Shown here piece by piece: positions 43,195 to 54,560 of a DNA stretch of 64,000 bases. This DNA comes from Homalodisca vitripennis (Eukaryota > Arthropoda > Insecta > Hemiptera > Cicadellidae). Position numbers and translations under genes: made by a program. The notes beneath the pieces were generated by a model, which searched no databases, was not told the DNA's origin, and saw nothing but the letters and a program-made list of their open reading frames with translations. The first letter of the stretch is position 1. Each line of letters starts with the position of its first letter. The DNA lies in contig NC_060215.1 in assembly GCF_021130785.1 (NCBI RefSeq), forward strand, positions 119,994,501 through 120,058,500, in the 5' to 3' direction.

Positions 43195-45330
43195 GTGTAT
43201 ATATATTTATTTATTTATTTATATATATATATATATAGTTTATTGAAATTATATATATATATATATAATATAATATATATATAAATAATTTAATTTAAAT
43301 ATATAATATATTAATTTTTTTAATATATATAATTTAATTGTATGGTTTAGTTAAATTCCTTGTCAAATGGAGTAAATGAATCAACCTACTCGTATATGTT
43401 GAAACCAGTTGAAAGCAGTGTTCGCTGGTGCATGAGGTCAGTTTAGGCTGTAGGCCCAGCAGCAGCATGTTACCGCTCCCAGTCCAAGTTAAACACACTT
43501 GCAATTATGGTTATAAATGATTAATTGATTTGGAGGCTCAAAGAACTTGTGAGTTAGCCAATTCTTATGACGTCACTTTCGTGTCTTGTAGGTTAATATG
43601 AATTATTAATTAACGTTAATGTGATAAAAGAGGTTTGTCAGATTTGATACTTCTTAGACTTTTTAGATTAAATAATGCCTATGTTTTCCTTAGATGTTTA
43701 GTCCGTAAAAATCTAAAAAGTACTTTGTAAAAAATTATGCATTTTAATATTCTACTATTTTTAATTAGGTCTGCTTTTTCTTGAGCGTTTTAAGTAAATG
43801 TAGGTTTCTTGATAAAGATTAATTAATGAGGGACTTATGGTTGTTCCTGGTGAGATTTGTGCACAAATTTGGTTGTTGTTGATCATTTCCTGTTGCACAA
43901 TCACTTTCATTACTACTTTTGCAACTAAAATAGTTTTTACTTTTTATTTACTTTTAATTTTATGCAATTTAAAACTTGACCACACTGCACTTAAGTAAAA
44001 AAATTATAACATACAGACATTAATATGTACTGTCTCCGTAGTCCACCACATACGTTTTATATGCTATTGAGGGTATAATATTACACCTCTTTTTCTTAGT
44101 TGTATCAGTACCGCCTTCCAAATACAGACAGACTTAGGAAGGCAGTACTGATCTGTCACACAAAATCTAGTAGTATCTCAATATAATAATAAATTATTTA
44201 TTACGTAAACGTAAAACAATGTTATAGCAATCGTCAAGTTATTTAGCTAAATTTTTCCATTCATTCTAACACTGAAGTCCTTTTCAAACGTGCAATTTTT
44301 GGGTTCACTCTCTCTCATTCATTTGAATTTATCCACTACTTCCCCGGTCAGTCATACAATTAAGAGGTCTCCTAATTGTGTGCCATAAAACTCGTCTATA
44401 CTGTAGTACGCGTGTGTAGTCAATGTTGACTTTAGACGAGATAAGAAATGTGCAGAATGCAGTTGATATGCAGTTGATATGTTGATATGCACACTTCAAT
44501 ATGTTTTTTTGACCTTAGCATGTTCTTTCTAATTAGTTCTTTATTTTTCGTTTAAAAATAATATTTGCAATGGTTGGTAATATCTGTTTATGACGGGCTT
44601 GGAGTTTTGCGACACGATGTAGTTATTACTGTTTAGCTTCAACTGTAAAGTTGAATAACTTATGAAACTAAAAACACGCAATAAATAAAAAAGGTCTCGT
44701 TTAACTTCGAATCTTTGTAAGTACTTGGAGCAAGAGCTCCCGTCTCAACTCCACTTCAGAGTAAAGTAAAACCTATAGTCTAGAGCCAATTTTTCTTGAT
44801 AAAGGGTTTATTAGAAGTTTTCAAGTAAACATATAGCGGGAAAAAACATAAAGATTAAAATTTCAAGAAGACAATTATATCGATTTGGTTTTTTGTGTTG
44901 TGGGACAACACATGTAATAACATTACAATTAGATATGCAGAGAAACAATGAGAACCTATCTGGACTAAACTTAGAGACTATTTCAACATGATCAAAAGAT
45001 GGTGTAATACCAATAGAATGGTACGTAATAATGCTTCCAAAACCAATTTTACAAATTTTTACTTAAAAGTATTTATACCAAAAGTACTGTGAAACTAGTG
45101 TATAAGTAAAACGTATTATACTATTAAACTTAATTACAAAACTACTGAATAATTGCTCAGGTAAAAAATATATGATAACATATCAAAGGAAGTTGATAAG
45201 TTCACGTAATACCAGAAAACAATTTGGCTCTTTTTCCAGAAATTTTAATTACTCTAGATAAGCTGTGCAATAAAAAAATTGCTGATCAACGATCATAAGT
45301 TGAAAGCAACCCAACATAATTCTAGAAATA
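43195..45330. other. AT-rich DNA with one strong hairpin, no supported gene
   Basis: 43195-43330 is a patchwork of TA-rich repeats. A hairpin at 44104-44152 is listed separately. I see no coding motif. Confidence 0.4.
44104..44152. repeat. inverted repeat with 16-bp arms
   Basis: ATCAGTACCGCCTTCC (44104-44119) and GGAAGGCAGTACTGAT (44137-44152) pair over 16 positions with one C/A mismatch and a 17-nt loop. It could be a transposon footprint or a hairpin RNA; there is no further evidence. Confidence 0.7.
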
Positions 45331-45352
45331 AATATATATATATATATATATA

Positions 45353-46124
45353 TTTAAATGATATAGACTTCCTAAATTACATTGAAAAATTAAGCAACAC
45401 TTTTAAACATTTAAATTACCCAGAAAAAATTTTAAAAAATCAAATAAACAAACCAAAACATCCAGCAAGCTTCAATTATAAAACACAACCAAAGTTTATT
45501 ACACAGTTTTTTCCTGGACTACACAAAATTAACAGTATTATGAAAATTGCCCATAATGTCCTACTTTCCTCTCCAGATACCCAAACTTTTATGTCTAAAG
45601 CACCTAGAGTAATATTTCGAAAACCTCCAAATTTGAAAAACAAACTTGTCCAACCTAAACTACCTAAATTACACCAATCCGTTACTAATGGATGTGAACC
45701 GTGCAACAAACCACGTTGCGGTTCTTGCAAAATTATGAAAAACTCTAGGGAATTCAAAAGTAACGTAACAGGTTTAACTTATCCCATCATTGGCAAAGTA
45801 AACTGTGACTCTAAGAATGTAATTTACCAAATTAATTGTAAATTTTGTGACAAACAGTACATTGGACAAACATCTAACCACCTTAGAGTCAGAATAACAG
45901 GGCACAGATTTGATATTTTCCATAAAGACAAGGAGAAGCCATTGGCCAAACATGCTGCTGAGCACAAAAAAGACAAAATTGAAGAATGTTATAACCTTAA
46001 AGGAATTAATAAGGTCTTCCCTTGTCATGAAGAAAATTTAAATAGATTAAAATTAAAAAATCTGGAACAAGCACATCAATTACTTTTAAAATCAAAATAC
46101 CCAAATGGTCTAAATTTAAGATAA
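45353..46124 (+). CDS. Penelope-like element protein: RT C-terminus plus GIY-YIG endonuclease (partial)
   Basis: The open frame extends back to 45279 through a TA tract but has no ATG start; Penelope homology begins at about 45353. Blocks in order: FLNYIEKLSNTFKHLNYP (RT thumb), FFPGLHKINSIMK and SSPDTQTFM (linker), then a Cys cluster CEPCNKPRCGSC. The endonuclease domain has NVIYQINC and KQYIGQT (the IY and YIG halves), LRVRITGHR (catalytic Arg region), and LAKHAAEHKK with His. It would nick DNA during target-primed reverse transcription. The frame is intact to its TAA at 46122-46124, unusual for a truncated copy, so the insertion is recent or the segment was retained. Confidence 0.88.
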
Positions 46125-46261
46125 TTTTAACTTTTCCAAATTTCCATCTGTGCCATTAATGATATATCAGCTGGGTTTTTGAATGTTTTAGTTGCGTATT
46201 TACATTTTTGGTTATTTTATTTGTTGTGTTTCTTGTTTCTTGTTTTCTTCATTTATATTAT

Positions 46262-46307
46262 GCTTCCTGAAGATGTGGGTATTAAATCCCACGAAATATA
46301 TAGAAGC
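46262..46307 (+). ncRNA. hammerhead ribozyme-like motif of the Penelope-like element
   Basis: Order of parts: GCTTC (stem I), CTGAAGA (matches the CUGANGA core), T, GTGGG - loop - CCCAC (stem II), GAAA (core), TATA, TA, GAAGC (stem I partner). A15.1 could pair with the T at 46301 with A at 46302 as the cleavage base, giving the minimal stem III seen in Penelope hammerheads. One extra T lies between core and stem II, so activity is uncertain. Hammerheads in Penelope-like elements are established; this assignment is by eye. Confidence 0.55.
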
Positions 46308-46344
46308 CTTGTAATCTTCGTTTTTCATTTCAATAAGTGAAATA

Positions 46345-46345
<1 letters not shown>

Positions 46346-46391
<46 letters not shown>
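46346..46391. repeat. (TA)n microsatellite
   Basis: About 23 TA units just after the Penelope-like element. Confidence 0.95.
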
Positions 46392-46398
<7 letters not shown>

Positions 46399-46399
46399 A

Positions 46400-47130
46400 A
46401 AAGAAGGATGTGTAACTGTGAACAGTTTTTCCCAGTAAAATATGTGTTTGTTTATCAAAAACGAAAACACTGACAACGGCAGAATAGGCCATTTCTAAGT
46501 AATGTATTGAACAATATACTTGTTCAAAACGTTAAGTTAGACATAAAGTCAAGCTTCAGTGTCAAATATTTTTATACCCCTTCAGTTTCTAATCTTAAAG
46601 TTGCTATTTAAAGCATATTATATATGTAGATTATAGGTGTATCAAAAAGGTGTTAAAAAGTTTAAAAAGTTAAGTACACACATCCTTCAAACAGTCCACT
46701 TGTTACATTACATATTTTGTAGCTACTATCCTGTCTGGCACGATAAACAGAATAAACTGTACTCTTAGTTCCTGTGTTCGAGTTTCAAGAAGAGATATAT
46801 AAACATGACCATTTCAAGTAAAACATTAAAGTTTATTTGAACACACGAGTTTCCGTAAAAAAAATTAATTAAATATTAATAGGAATAAAACTTTCCATTA
46901 TTTAATAAAAAGTAATAGTAAAAATTCAATCAAGTTTTGTATCGTTCCCTTATTGTCTTATGTGACCTGAGACATGCCCTGGTGTCCTTGCGTCTCTTCT
47001 CCTCGATACTTCCTCTACTTACTGTAAGTGATTTTGTTTGTAAAAAAACGCCAAACTTAAACCGGGATCGTTCCGTTTAAATATGAAACCGGTCTAAAAT
47101 CCATACCCTTAAAATCCAAAGTGCTCGATA
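46400..47130. other. no supported gene
   Basis: AT-rich sequence without coding motifs or repeats that I can identify. Confidence 0.4.
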
Positions 47131-48150
47131 TAAGGTGGCAGAGTCTTGGGCCTCCTGGATACAGCCTCCAGATGTTCTTTGTCTCAGAGCACTGACTGTG
47201 GGAGGACGAGCCACTGTTCACACCTACCTGTACTTGTATATCTAATATTGTCTAAACTCTGGTTTGTGTCTCGGAGCACTGACTGTGGGAGGACGTGCCA
47301 CTGTTCACACCTACCTGTACTTGTATATCTAAATATTGTCTAAACTCTGGTTTGTGTCTCGGAGCACTGACTGTCGGAGGACGAGCCACTGTTCACACCT
47401 ACCTGTACTTGTATATCTAAATATTGTCTAAACTCTGGTTTGTGTCTCGGAGCACTGACTGTCGGAGGACGAGCCACTGTTCACACCTACTTGTACTTGT
47501 ATATCTAAATATTGTCTAAACTAGGGATTGTGTCTCGGAGCACTGACTGTAGGAGGACGAGCCACTGTTCACACCTACCTGTACTTGTATATCTAAATAT
47601 TGTCTAAACTCTGGTTTGTGTCTCGGAGCACTGACTGTAGGAGGACGAGCCACTGTTCACACCTACCTGTACTTGTATATCTAAATATTGTCTAAACTCT
47701 GGTTTGTGTCTCGGAGCACTGACTGTCGGAGGACGAGCCACTGTTCACACCTACCTGTACTTGTATATCTAAATATTGTCTAAACTAGGGATTGTGTCTC
47801 GGAGCACTGACTGTAGGAGGACGAGCCACTGTTCACACCTACCTGTACTTGTATATCTAAATATTGTGTAAACTAGGGATTGTGTCTCTCGGAGCACTGA
47901 CTGTAGGAGGACGAGCCACTGTTCACACCTACCTGTACTTGTATATCTAAATATTGTCTAAACTCTGGTTTGTGTCTCGGAGCACTGACTGTAGGAGGAC
48001 GAGCCACTGTTCACATCTACCTGTACTTGTATATCTAATTATTGTCTAAACTAAGGTTTGTGTCTCGGAGCACTGACTGTGGGAGGACGAGCTACTGTTC
48101 ACACCTACCTGTACTTGTGTATATAAATATTTCTAAACTAAGGTTTGTGT
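47130..48150. repeat. 88-bp tandem array, about 11.5 units
   Basis: GAGCACTGACTG recurs at 47187, 47274, 47362, 47450, 47538 and onward to about 48068, spaced 87-90 bp. Units contain GGAGGACGAGCCACTGTTCA and ACCTGTACTTGTATATCTAA. They differ at a few positions (GTGGG, GTCGG or GTAGG after the core; CTCTGG or CTAGGG before GTGTCTC), and the variants alternate along the array. Confidence 0.95.
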
Positions 48151-48430
48151 GGAGGCGGTGCCATGTACGTTAATAACACTCGGTTATTTTGAGGTTGTAG
48201 GGTTGTTGTAAAGACTAGGCTTACTCAGCAGTTTTGTAATGAACGTTACTTAGAATGTATAATACTTTCAATAGAACTTTAAATTACCTTATTTAAAAAA
48301 CCACGGTTTCGTGCTTACTCACTGAGTTTACACCTTTTAACATTACACATTAGAATATTTCGTTTATTAGTGTGATATTACTCGTATGTCTTGTATGGAA
48401 ATTCACAAAATAATTTTTTTTTCATTACAG

Positions 48431-48852
48431 AATTAAATCCAAATATAATCTTGGATAACAGCAATGACACCGAGATGAAGAGTACACCACTAACGGATTT
48501 CCGTGACTTAGGTATAACAGGTTGTCCATACCATATCGTGGATTACAGCCAGAACACCGAGATGAAGAGTACACCACTAACGGATTCCCGTGACTTCGAC
48601 ACAACAGGTTATCCATATCACACCATGTATTACAGTCATGACACCGAGAGGAAGAGTACACCACTAACGGACTCCCGTGACTTCGACACAACAGGTTATC
48701 CATATCACACCATGTATTACAGTCATGACACCGAGAGGAAGAGTACACCATTAACGGACTCCCGTGACTTCGACACAACAGGTTATCCATATCACACCAT
48801 GTATTACAGTCATGACACCGAGAGGAAGAGTACACCATTAACGGAACTTTGA
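48431..48852 (+). CDS. candidate terminal exon with 29-residue repeats
   Basis: A pyrimidine tract ending in CATTACAG (acceptor, 48430) is followed by an open frame to a TGA at 48850-48852. The 87-bp unit is repeated about 4.5 times without indels. Each unit encodes KSTPLTDSRDFDTTGYPYHT and MYYSH, a Tyr/Asp/Thr-rich polar repeat. The first unit is the most diverged, mostly by amino-acid-changing differences. The minus strand is also open across the array, so the frame may be a by-product of repeat structure. No protein family recognised. Confidence 0.32.
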
Positions 48853-48859
48853 TCGTTGA

Positions 48860-49750
48860 AGAAGCCCCCAGATGAAACCGCGCTGCTATCAGTGTCATTT
48901 ACGAATAGTATTGGGTAGTAGAACAATCTATCTAAGCACACTTTCTTTTTGGGTATTTTTACTGATCACTAACTTTGTTTATAATAATTTCAATACGTTT
49001 GTCAAATCTGAACCAATTAAAATGTAATTTGTTTCTTAGTGAAGGAATTGATTAAACCGTTCATCAAAATTTACGCGAATCTTTTATTTAATTCCCTAGT
49101 TTTGCCTGGAATTCATGAAGCTCTTTATAGTCTCTATTTTATTATTTCCAAATATAGTTAACTGATTTCAAAATACTCTTATCTGCACGTATACAATTTG
49201 GAATACACATGAAAATAAACAGTTACCACTCTTTTCAGAAAACCTTGGGCAAACTAATTGATGAATGGTTTTGCTTGAATATCAGAGCATAACAAAGCTC
49301 TGAACCTAAAACTTAGTTTGAAATGACATTATTACAGTATTTGCCAATATTATGTTCGTCTGACATGCAACTAGTACACATGCTCGTAATTCTTAATGGT
49401 AGTTAGTAAAATACTCCAATGGTGTATTCAGAGCTTGGATTTGGGTTCCTGTAAACAAATCTTTCCGTATTTAATTAGGAGGAAAGGAGTAATCAGATAT
49501 ATTATTTTTAAATATTATGCTATAACATTTCTTGATTTTTGGGAAACTATAAGCAATGATTAAATGGATCAGATTAAATAAGGGTGTTGTATATCATTGT
49601 TACAACTCACTCCTCCAGGGCACTATATTATTGATGAGTCCCAACGGTGACGTCATCCCAAATATTAAAACAGCACAACTGAGCTCATTGGTAGAAACTC
49701 CTCTCTCTACACAATGCTCTGGCTGGATACTGCATGAAAAAATACTAAAT
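48860..49750. other. no supported gene
   Basis: AT-rich; nothing recognised. Confidence 0.4.
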
Positions 49751-49769
49751 CAAAATGCTAAATTTAGTT

Positions 49770-50440
49770 CATTCAATTTTACAATCTGGATTTCCAAAAT
49801 ATTTTTCAAACTATTTCCAATTTATATCTCATGATAGTGTAAGAAGCACTCGCTCTGGTTCTCGTACCTTAAGAATGCCCCAACACAGGACTGTAGTATT
49901 TGATAGATCTTTTCAAGTGATGGGTTGTCGTCTGTGGAACTCCCTCCCCCCAGAAATCACTTCCATTGAGGGAGATCGGCGGTTTGTGGCGGCACTGAGA
50001 CGTTTGTACCATGAACGGTTGGTCGGGGCGGGTCCGTCCTAGGGGTCTGTGGGTGTGGTGCTGGCATTGTGTGTGAGGAGTGTGAGTGAGATAAAACACC
50101 ATGTATATTATTTATGTCAAAAATAGTCTTATTATATTTTTATAAATTATTGTTATTAGGTATTATAGTTTTTGGTTCTTATTAAAAATGGAAGTTGTAA
50201 TATTATTTTGTGTTATGATTGTAAAATAATTTTTTTTTTTTAGAAGTATCATATTTATAATTTTTTAGTGTTTAGATTAATGTTTAATTTAATGTATTTA
50301 GTAAGGTAGATAAGTGTTGATATTAATTTGGTTAATATTTGTTAATAATTATTGATCAGACAGGTTAAGTGTAAGAAAGGGCCATGAGGCCCTAACTTTA
50401 CCTGTTTAAATAAACGAATTTTCATTTCATTTCATTTCAT
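49770..50440 (+). mobile_element. LINE-E: 3' end fragment
   Basis: The plus strand encodes a LINE C-terminus: HDSVRSTRSGSRTLRMP, then RSFQVMGCRLWNSLPPEI, then FVAALRRLYHERL, ending at 50042. The 3' UTR runs to AAATAAACG and a (ATTTC)4-type tail at 50419-50440. In overall form it resembles the LINE-B and LINE-C tails. It is strongly 5'-truncated. Confidence 0.82.
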
Positions 50441-51849
50441 GAAAAGCAAACATTATATTGCATGGATGATAATAGTTTGAGTGCTTTTTCTGAGACTAAA
50501 TTTAAATTAAATTGTTAAGGTTTGATTTGTCACAAAAATCCTGAAGACGCAGTTGGTTTCAGCTCTCACGGTTTCAAAAGAAATATATTAGGGATTTGTT
50601 TCATACCATAACATTAAGGGGCACTTCTGGGGATAAATGAAAAATATTTAGAGTTTGTTTTATTATATACAAAATCTTTAGGGTTCTCGCTGCATCGAAA
50701 CATTACGATCAAATGCCCAAAATCACCAATACTCTGAGAGACTTTGCAGGGGCTAAGCGCAAAATCAAACAGTCAGGATCTGGTTTATCACTATCTGGAG
50801 TGGGTCCCCAGACTAGTGAGTGACTAACCGGCGCGTAGTAGTGGGTATTCGAATTGAACGATATTCAATAAATCGAACAGTTATGTTATTTTATATATAT
50901 GAATACTTTTAACTGTTTTACGAATACCTAAATGAATGATTTTTACCAAAACTTTCTATTAAACAGTTTTGTAATAATGAAAATACTAATAATGAATGAA
51001 TTGATCGAAATTTTAATGAATTAATGTTACTTGAAAGGATAAATTTACTGAAAGTTAGTTGATCAACCGGAAGAACAACGAATACTTATTCATCTTTAAC
51101 AAATATTTTATTCATATTTATCTTGATGAAAGTTGTTTCTTGGACTGCTTGGACGAGTAAACAAGAAAGTAGTATAATTAAAATTTCATGCTAATCTTTT
51201 ATTTCCCTTGCTGTATTTATAATCGAATTTGAAACTATTTTATATTTCCACATGTTTTTGTTAATGGAGAAATAATGTAAAAAATAAAATGAAATAACAA
51301 ACTCGCGCCCAAAGGCTATTTAGGTTTTCTTGTAAAAATTATACTTTTTAAGTAATAAAGTGCAAGATTTTACTAAATAACCGAAATAAATAAAAAAAAC
51401 TGAAAATAAGTTTTGTGGGTATTAATATTACCTTTAAAATTATACACGTCCTATAATTGTGCGTGTAAAAGTAAGGTCGTAAAAGCGTTTGACGTTATTT
51501 TTAAGGGGCTAAAGTCAAGCACAGTCAGTTCTTAACTGTACGCTGTACTGGAGATATCATTGGTGTTTCCAATGCATACACACCTCGTGCAATTATTAGA
51601 TTGCTAATACTAGACGATTTTGGATTACGATAATAACAGCATAGGCATGTGGTACTGTTAAGCTGTAGACGCCGCCCCAAGGCCACTGGAGCGCAAGACC
51701 CAGCTCCATGTCATAATTGGCCGTCAGCATACGTACTCACTACTGGTAAGTAAAATATCAGTCTGTTCCTCTACAACAACAGCCACAACTGCCGAGATTG
51801 TAATAGTGGTATTATCAATGATAGTTTATTTCTTACACTTACGTTGACG
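50441..51849. other. no supported gene
   Basis: AT-rich. A GC-richer segment at 51655-51745 ends in a good donor-like site (CTACTG then GTAAGT at 51746), so it could be a small 5' exon; there is no other support. Confidence 0.35.
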
Positions 51850-53236
51850 TCTTCATTTTATAGCTCTGAGTACGGGTAGCTTCCAGATATTATAGTAACT
51901 CTAACCTGTAGCGTTCCTCCGGATCTAATAATATCTAGAAACAACTTAAAACTGTGAACAGTGCACAAACCACAGTCTTCATTTTATAGCTCTGAGTTCG
52001 GGTAGCTTCCAGATAGTATAGTAACTCTAACCTGTAGCGTTCCTCCGGATCTAATAATATCTAGAAACAACTTAAAACTGTGAACAGTGCATAAACCACA
52101 GTCTTCATTTTATAGCTCTGAGTTCGGGTAGCTTCCAGATATTATAGTAACTCTAACCTGTAGCGTTCCTCCGGATCTAATAATATCTAGAAACAACTTA
52201 AAACTGTGAACAGTGCATAAACCACAGTCTTCATTTTATAGCTCTGAGTTCGGGTAGCTTCCAGATAGTATAGTAACTCTAACCTGTAGCGTTCCTCCGG
52301 ATCTAATAATATCTAGAAACAACTTAAAACTGTGAACAGTGCATAAACCACAGTCTTCATTTTATAGCTCTGAGTTCGGGTAGCTTCCAGATAGTATAGT
52401 AACTCTAACCTGTAGCGTTCCTCCGGATCTAATAATATCTAGAAACAACTTAAAACTGTGAACAGTGCATAAACCACAGTCTTCATTTTATAGCTCTGAG
52501 TTCGGGTAGCTTCCAGATAGTATAGTAACTCTAACCTGTAGCGTTCCTCCGGATCTAATAATATCTAGAAACAACTTAAAACTGTGAACAGTGCATAAAC
52601 CACAGTCTTCATTTTATAGCTCTGAGTTCGGGTAGCTTCCAGATATTATAGTAACTCTAACCTGTAGCGTTCCTCCGGATCTAATAATATCTAGAAACAA
52701 CTTAAAACTGTGAACAGTGCATAAACCACAGTCTTCATTTTATAGCTCTGAGTTCGGGTAGCTTCCAGATATTATAGTAACTCTAACCTGTAGCGTTCCT
52801 CCGGATCTAATAATATCTAGAAACAACTTAAAACTGTGAACAGTGCATAAACCACAGTCTTCATTTTATAGCTCTGAGTTCGGGTAGCTTCCAGATATTA
52901 TAGTAACTCTAACCTGTAGCGTTCCTCCGGATCTAATAATATCTAGAAACAACTTAAAACTGTGAACAGTGCATAAACCACAGTCTTCATTTTATAGCTT
53001 TGAGTTCGGGTAGCTTCCAGATATTATAGTAACTCTAACCTGTAGCGTTCCTCCGGATCTAATAATATCTAGAAACAACTTAAAACTGTGAACAGTGCAT
53101 AAACCACAGTCTTCATTTTATAGCTTTGAGTTCGGGTAGCTTCCAGATATTGTAGTAACTCTAACCTGTAGCGTTTCCTCCGGATCTAATAATATCTAGA
53201 AACAACTTAAAACTGTGAACAGTGCACAAACCACAG
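51850..53236. repeat. 126-bp tandem satellite-like array, 11 units
   Basis: TCTTCATTTTATAGCTCTGA recurs every 126 bp (51850, 51976, 52102, 52228 and so on). Units are nearly identical. Diagnostic variants are ATATTATAG versus ATAGTATAG after CCAG, and GTGCACAAACC in the first and last units against GTGCATAAACC inside. No open frame persists across units. Recent spread of internal units by unequal exchange is likely. Confidence 0.97.
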
Positions 53237-53746
53237 GCTTCATCGTTACTCTGCTGCAGCCCAGTCTATCTTGACAACTGAATGTGTCAAATCTTTCTGT
53301 CACTGCGCGTATATCAGAAGAGTGCACGCTTCGACAGGAGTGTAAGTGATAAACCCAATGGAGAGAGAGAAAGAGGGGAGAGTTAGAGTGAGAGAGAGAG
53401 AGATTAAAAATAAAAAAAAATTATAAATATAACAAAGTCGCAGTGTAGAGCGATTTCACTGAGCTACTCTTTGTTATACTAATTTGAAAAACTGACTGTT
53501 TCCTTTTGTTTGTATGGTAACTAATAAACATACTGTGATTTGTTAGTTTGTGAATATGACTGTTTTTGTTTTGATTTAATTGTTTTATTTTGAAACTTTT
53601 TGTAGGACACCTATCAATGTATGTAGGTTACCAAACGTATCAATGCTTTACTTTCATATATAACAAATTACTCTCTAAGTTCTCCAAAGCAGATCACCTT
53701 GTCGTGAAAGGGCTTTTTTTTGTTCATTTAGTGTCCATCTTTATAT
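53237..53746. other. no supported gene; GA-rich tract
   Basis: A purine tract of GA repeats lies at 53361-53404. Nothing else recognised. Confidence 0.4.
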
Positions 53747-54560
53747 TTAGTGTAAAATAAATCCCAGGCATGTTTGGCGCGTTGTCGTAGGGTTGCCCTC
53801 GGCCCTTTCATATGTCCATTTCAGAAAGTTGCAGAGCGTCTGTGGCAAGAACTTCTGAAATCTCTCAACTGGCTCACCACTGTGCTTCACGTAGCGTATT
53901 ACAAATGACAACTGATCCACATGCAAAATGTCCGGAGTAGAATCCATAAAAACTGAAAGGTATTGAGAGTTTATAACCTCATTGAAAATGTAGGTTAGTT
54001 CTTGTTTTCCAACTAGCTCAATGAGAATTTATCGCACACGAACTGTTCCCTCTCTCAGGATTTTCATATTTTATGTGGTCAGCTAAAGAAAAGCAGCAGA
54101 TACTTCAGTAGTATCATCATGTAGTTCCCATTTGAACTGGAACAAAATATTTCTTCTGACCCCCAAAAAGGCAACCCGCGAGAAGCTAAAGCCTTTATTA
54201 CAACGAAGAATCGTTGCAGTAAAATTTACCAGTAAACTTATTTCTTGATCAATCATTGCAGTAATTCTGGAATCAACTTTACCCAATTTTTCTATTTCTT
54301 TTAACATCATTGTATTGTCTCCACGATACATTTTCCAGTCACTAAGACCTTCTTTCTAAAGAAGGTTTGTCATCTTGTTGTGATAACCTGCTTTTCAAAG
54401 TTTCATTGAACTTTCTGGCCTCTTCAGATTTTATTTTAGCTGTCTTCCTGAACTCAGCCTTAGATATACATTTTTGGTTGGCTCATTTAAGAAACTTAAA
54501 TTTTAGGTGGTTAAAAGCGTTTCGAGAAACAACAGTCTCTGAAAAAATTTAATTTGGTCA
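53747..54560 (-). pseudogene. hAT / ZMYM-type transposase remnant (DUF4371-like)
   Basis: In minus order: a segment with KAEFRKTAKIKSEEARKFNE (about 54480), DNTMMLKEIEKLGKVD (about 54310), then SQYLSVFMDSTPD, HVDQLSFVIRYV, GEPVERFQKFLP and a degraded tail. DSTPD-x-x-HVDQL and GEPVERF are signatures of the domain shared by ZMYM1-like and hAT-derived transposases. Stops and frame changes occur between parts, and the zinc finger and dimerisation ends are absent. A sequence CAGGCCTGTTGTGAACCG at 54612 resembles a hAT end, but no partner end was found. Confidence 0.75.

Larger units (their letters stand above)
45331..46330 (+). mobile_element. Penelope-like element, 5'-truncated
   Basis: Contains the last part of the RT thumb, the linker, the GIY-YIG endonuclease domain and a 3' region with a hammerhead-ribozyme-like motif, the set that defines Penelope-like elements. 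The catalytic part of the RT is missing. The left limit coincides with a (TA)n tract at 45331-45352 and the right with a (TA)n tract at 46346-46391. Confidence 0.85.

Noticed and set aside
45476..46028. Minus-strand frames antisense to the Penelope-like protein
   Set aside because: Shadow frames; the plus strand carries the recognised GIY-YIG motifs.
48425..48898. 157-codon minus-strand frame over the 87-bp array
   Set aside because: It is the complement of the repeat unit, which has no stop in this phase. It has no start context or motif; the plus strand at least has a splice acceptor.
51850..53236. CRISPR-like reading of the 126-bp array
   Set aside because: Units are directly contiguous without unique spacers, and the context is a eukaryotic genome. 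It is a satellite array.
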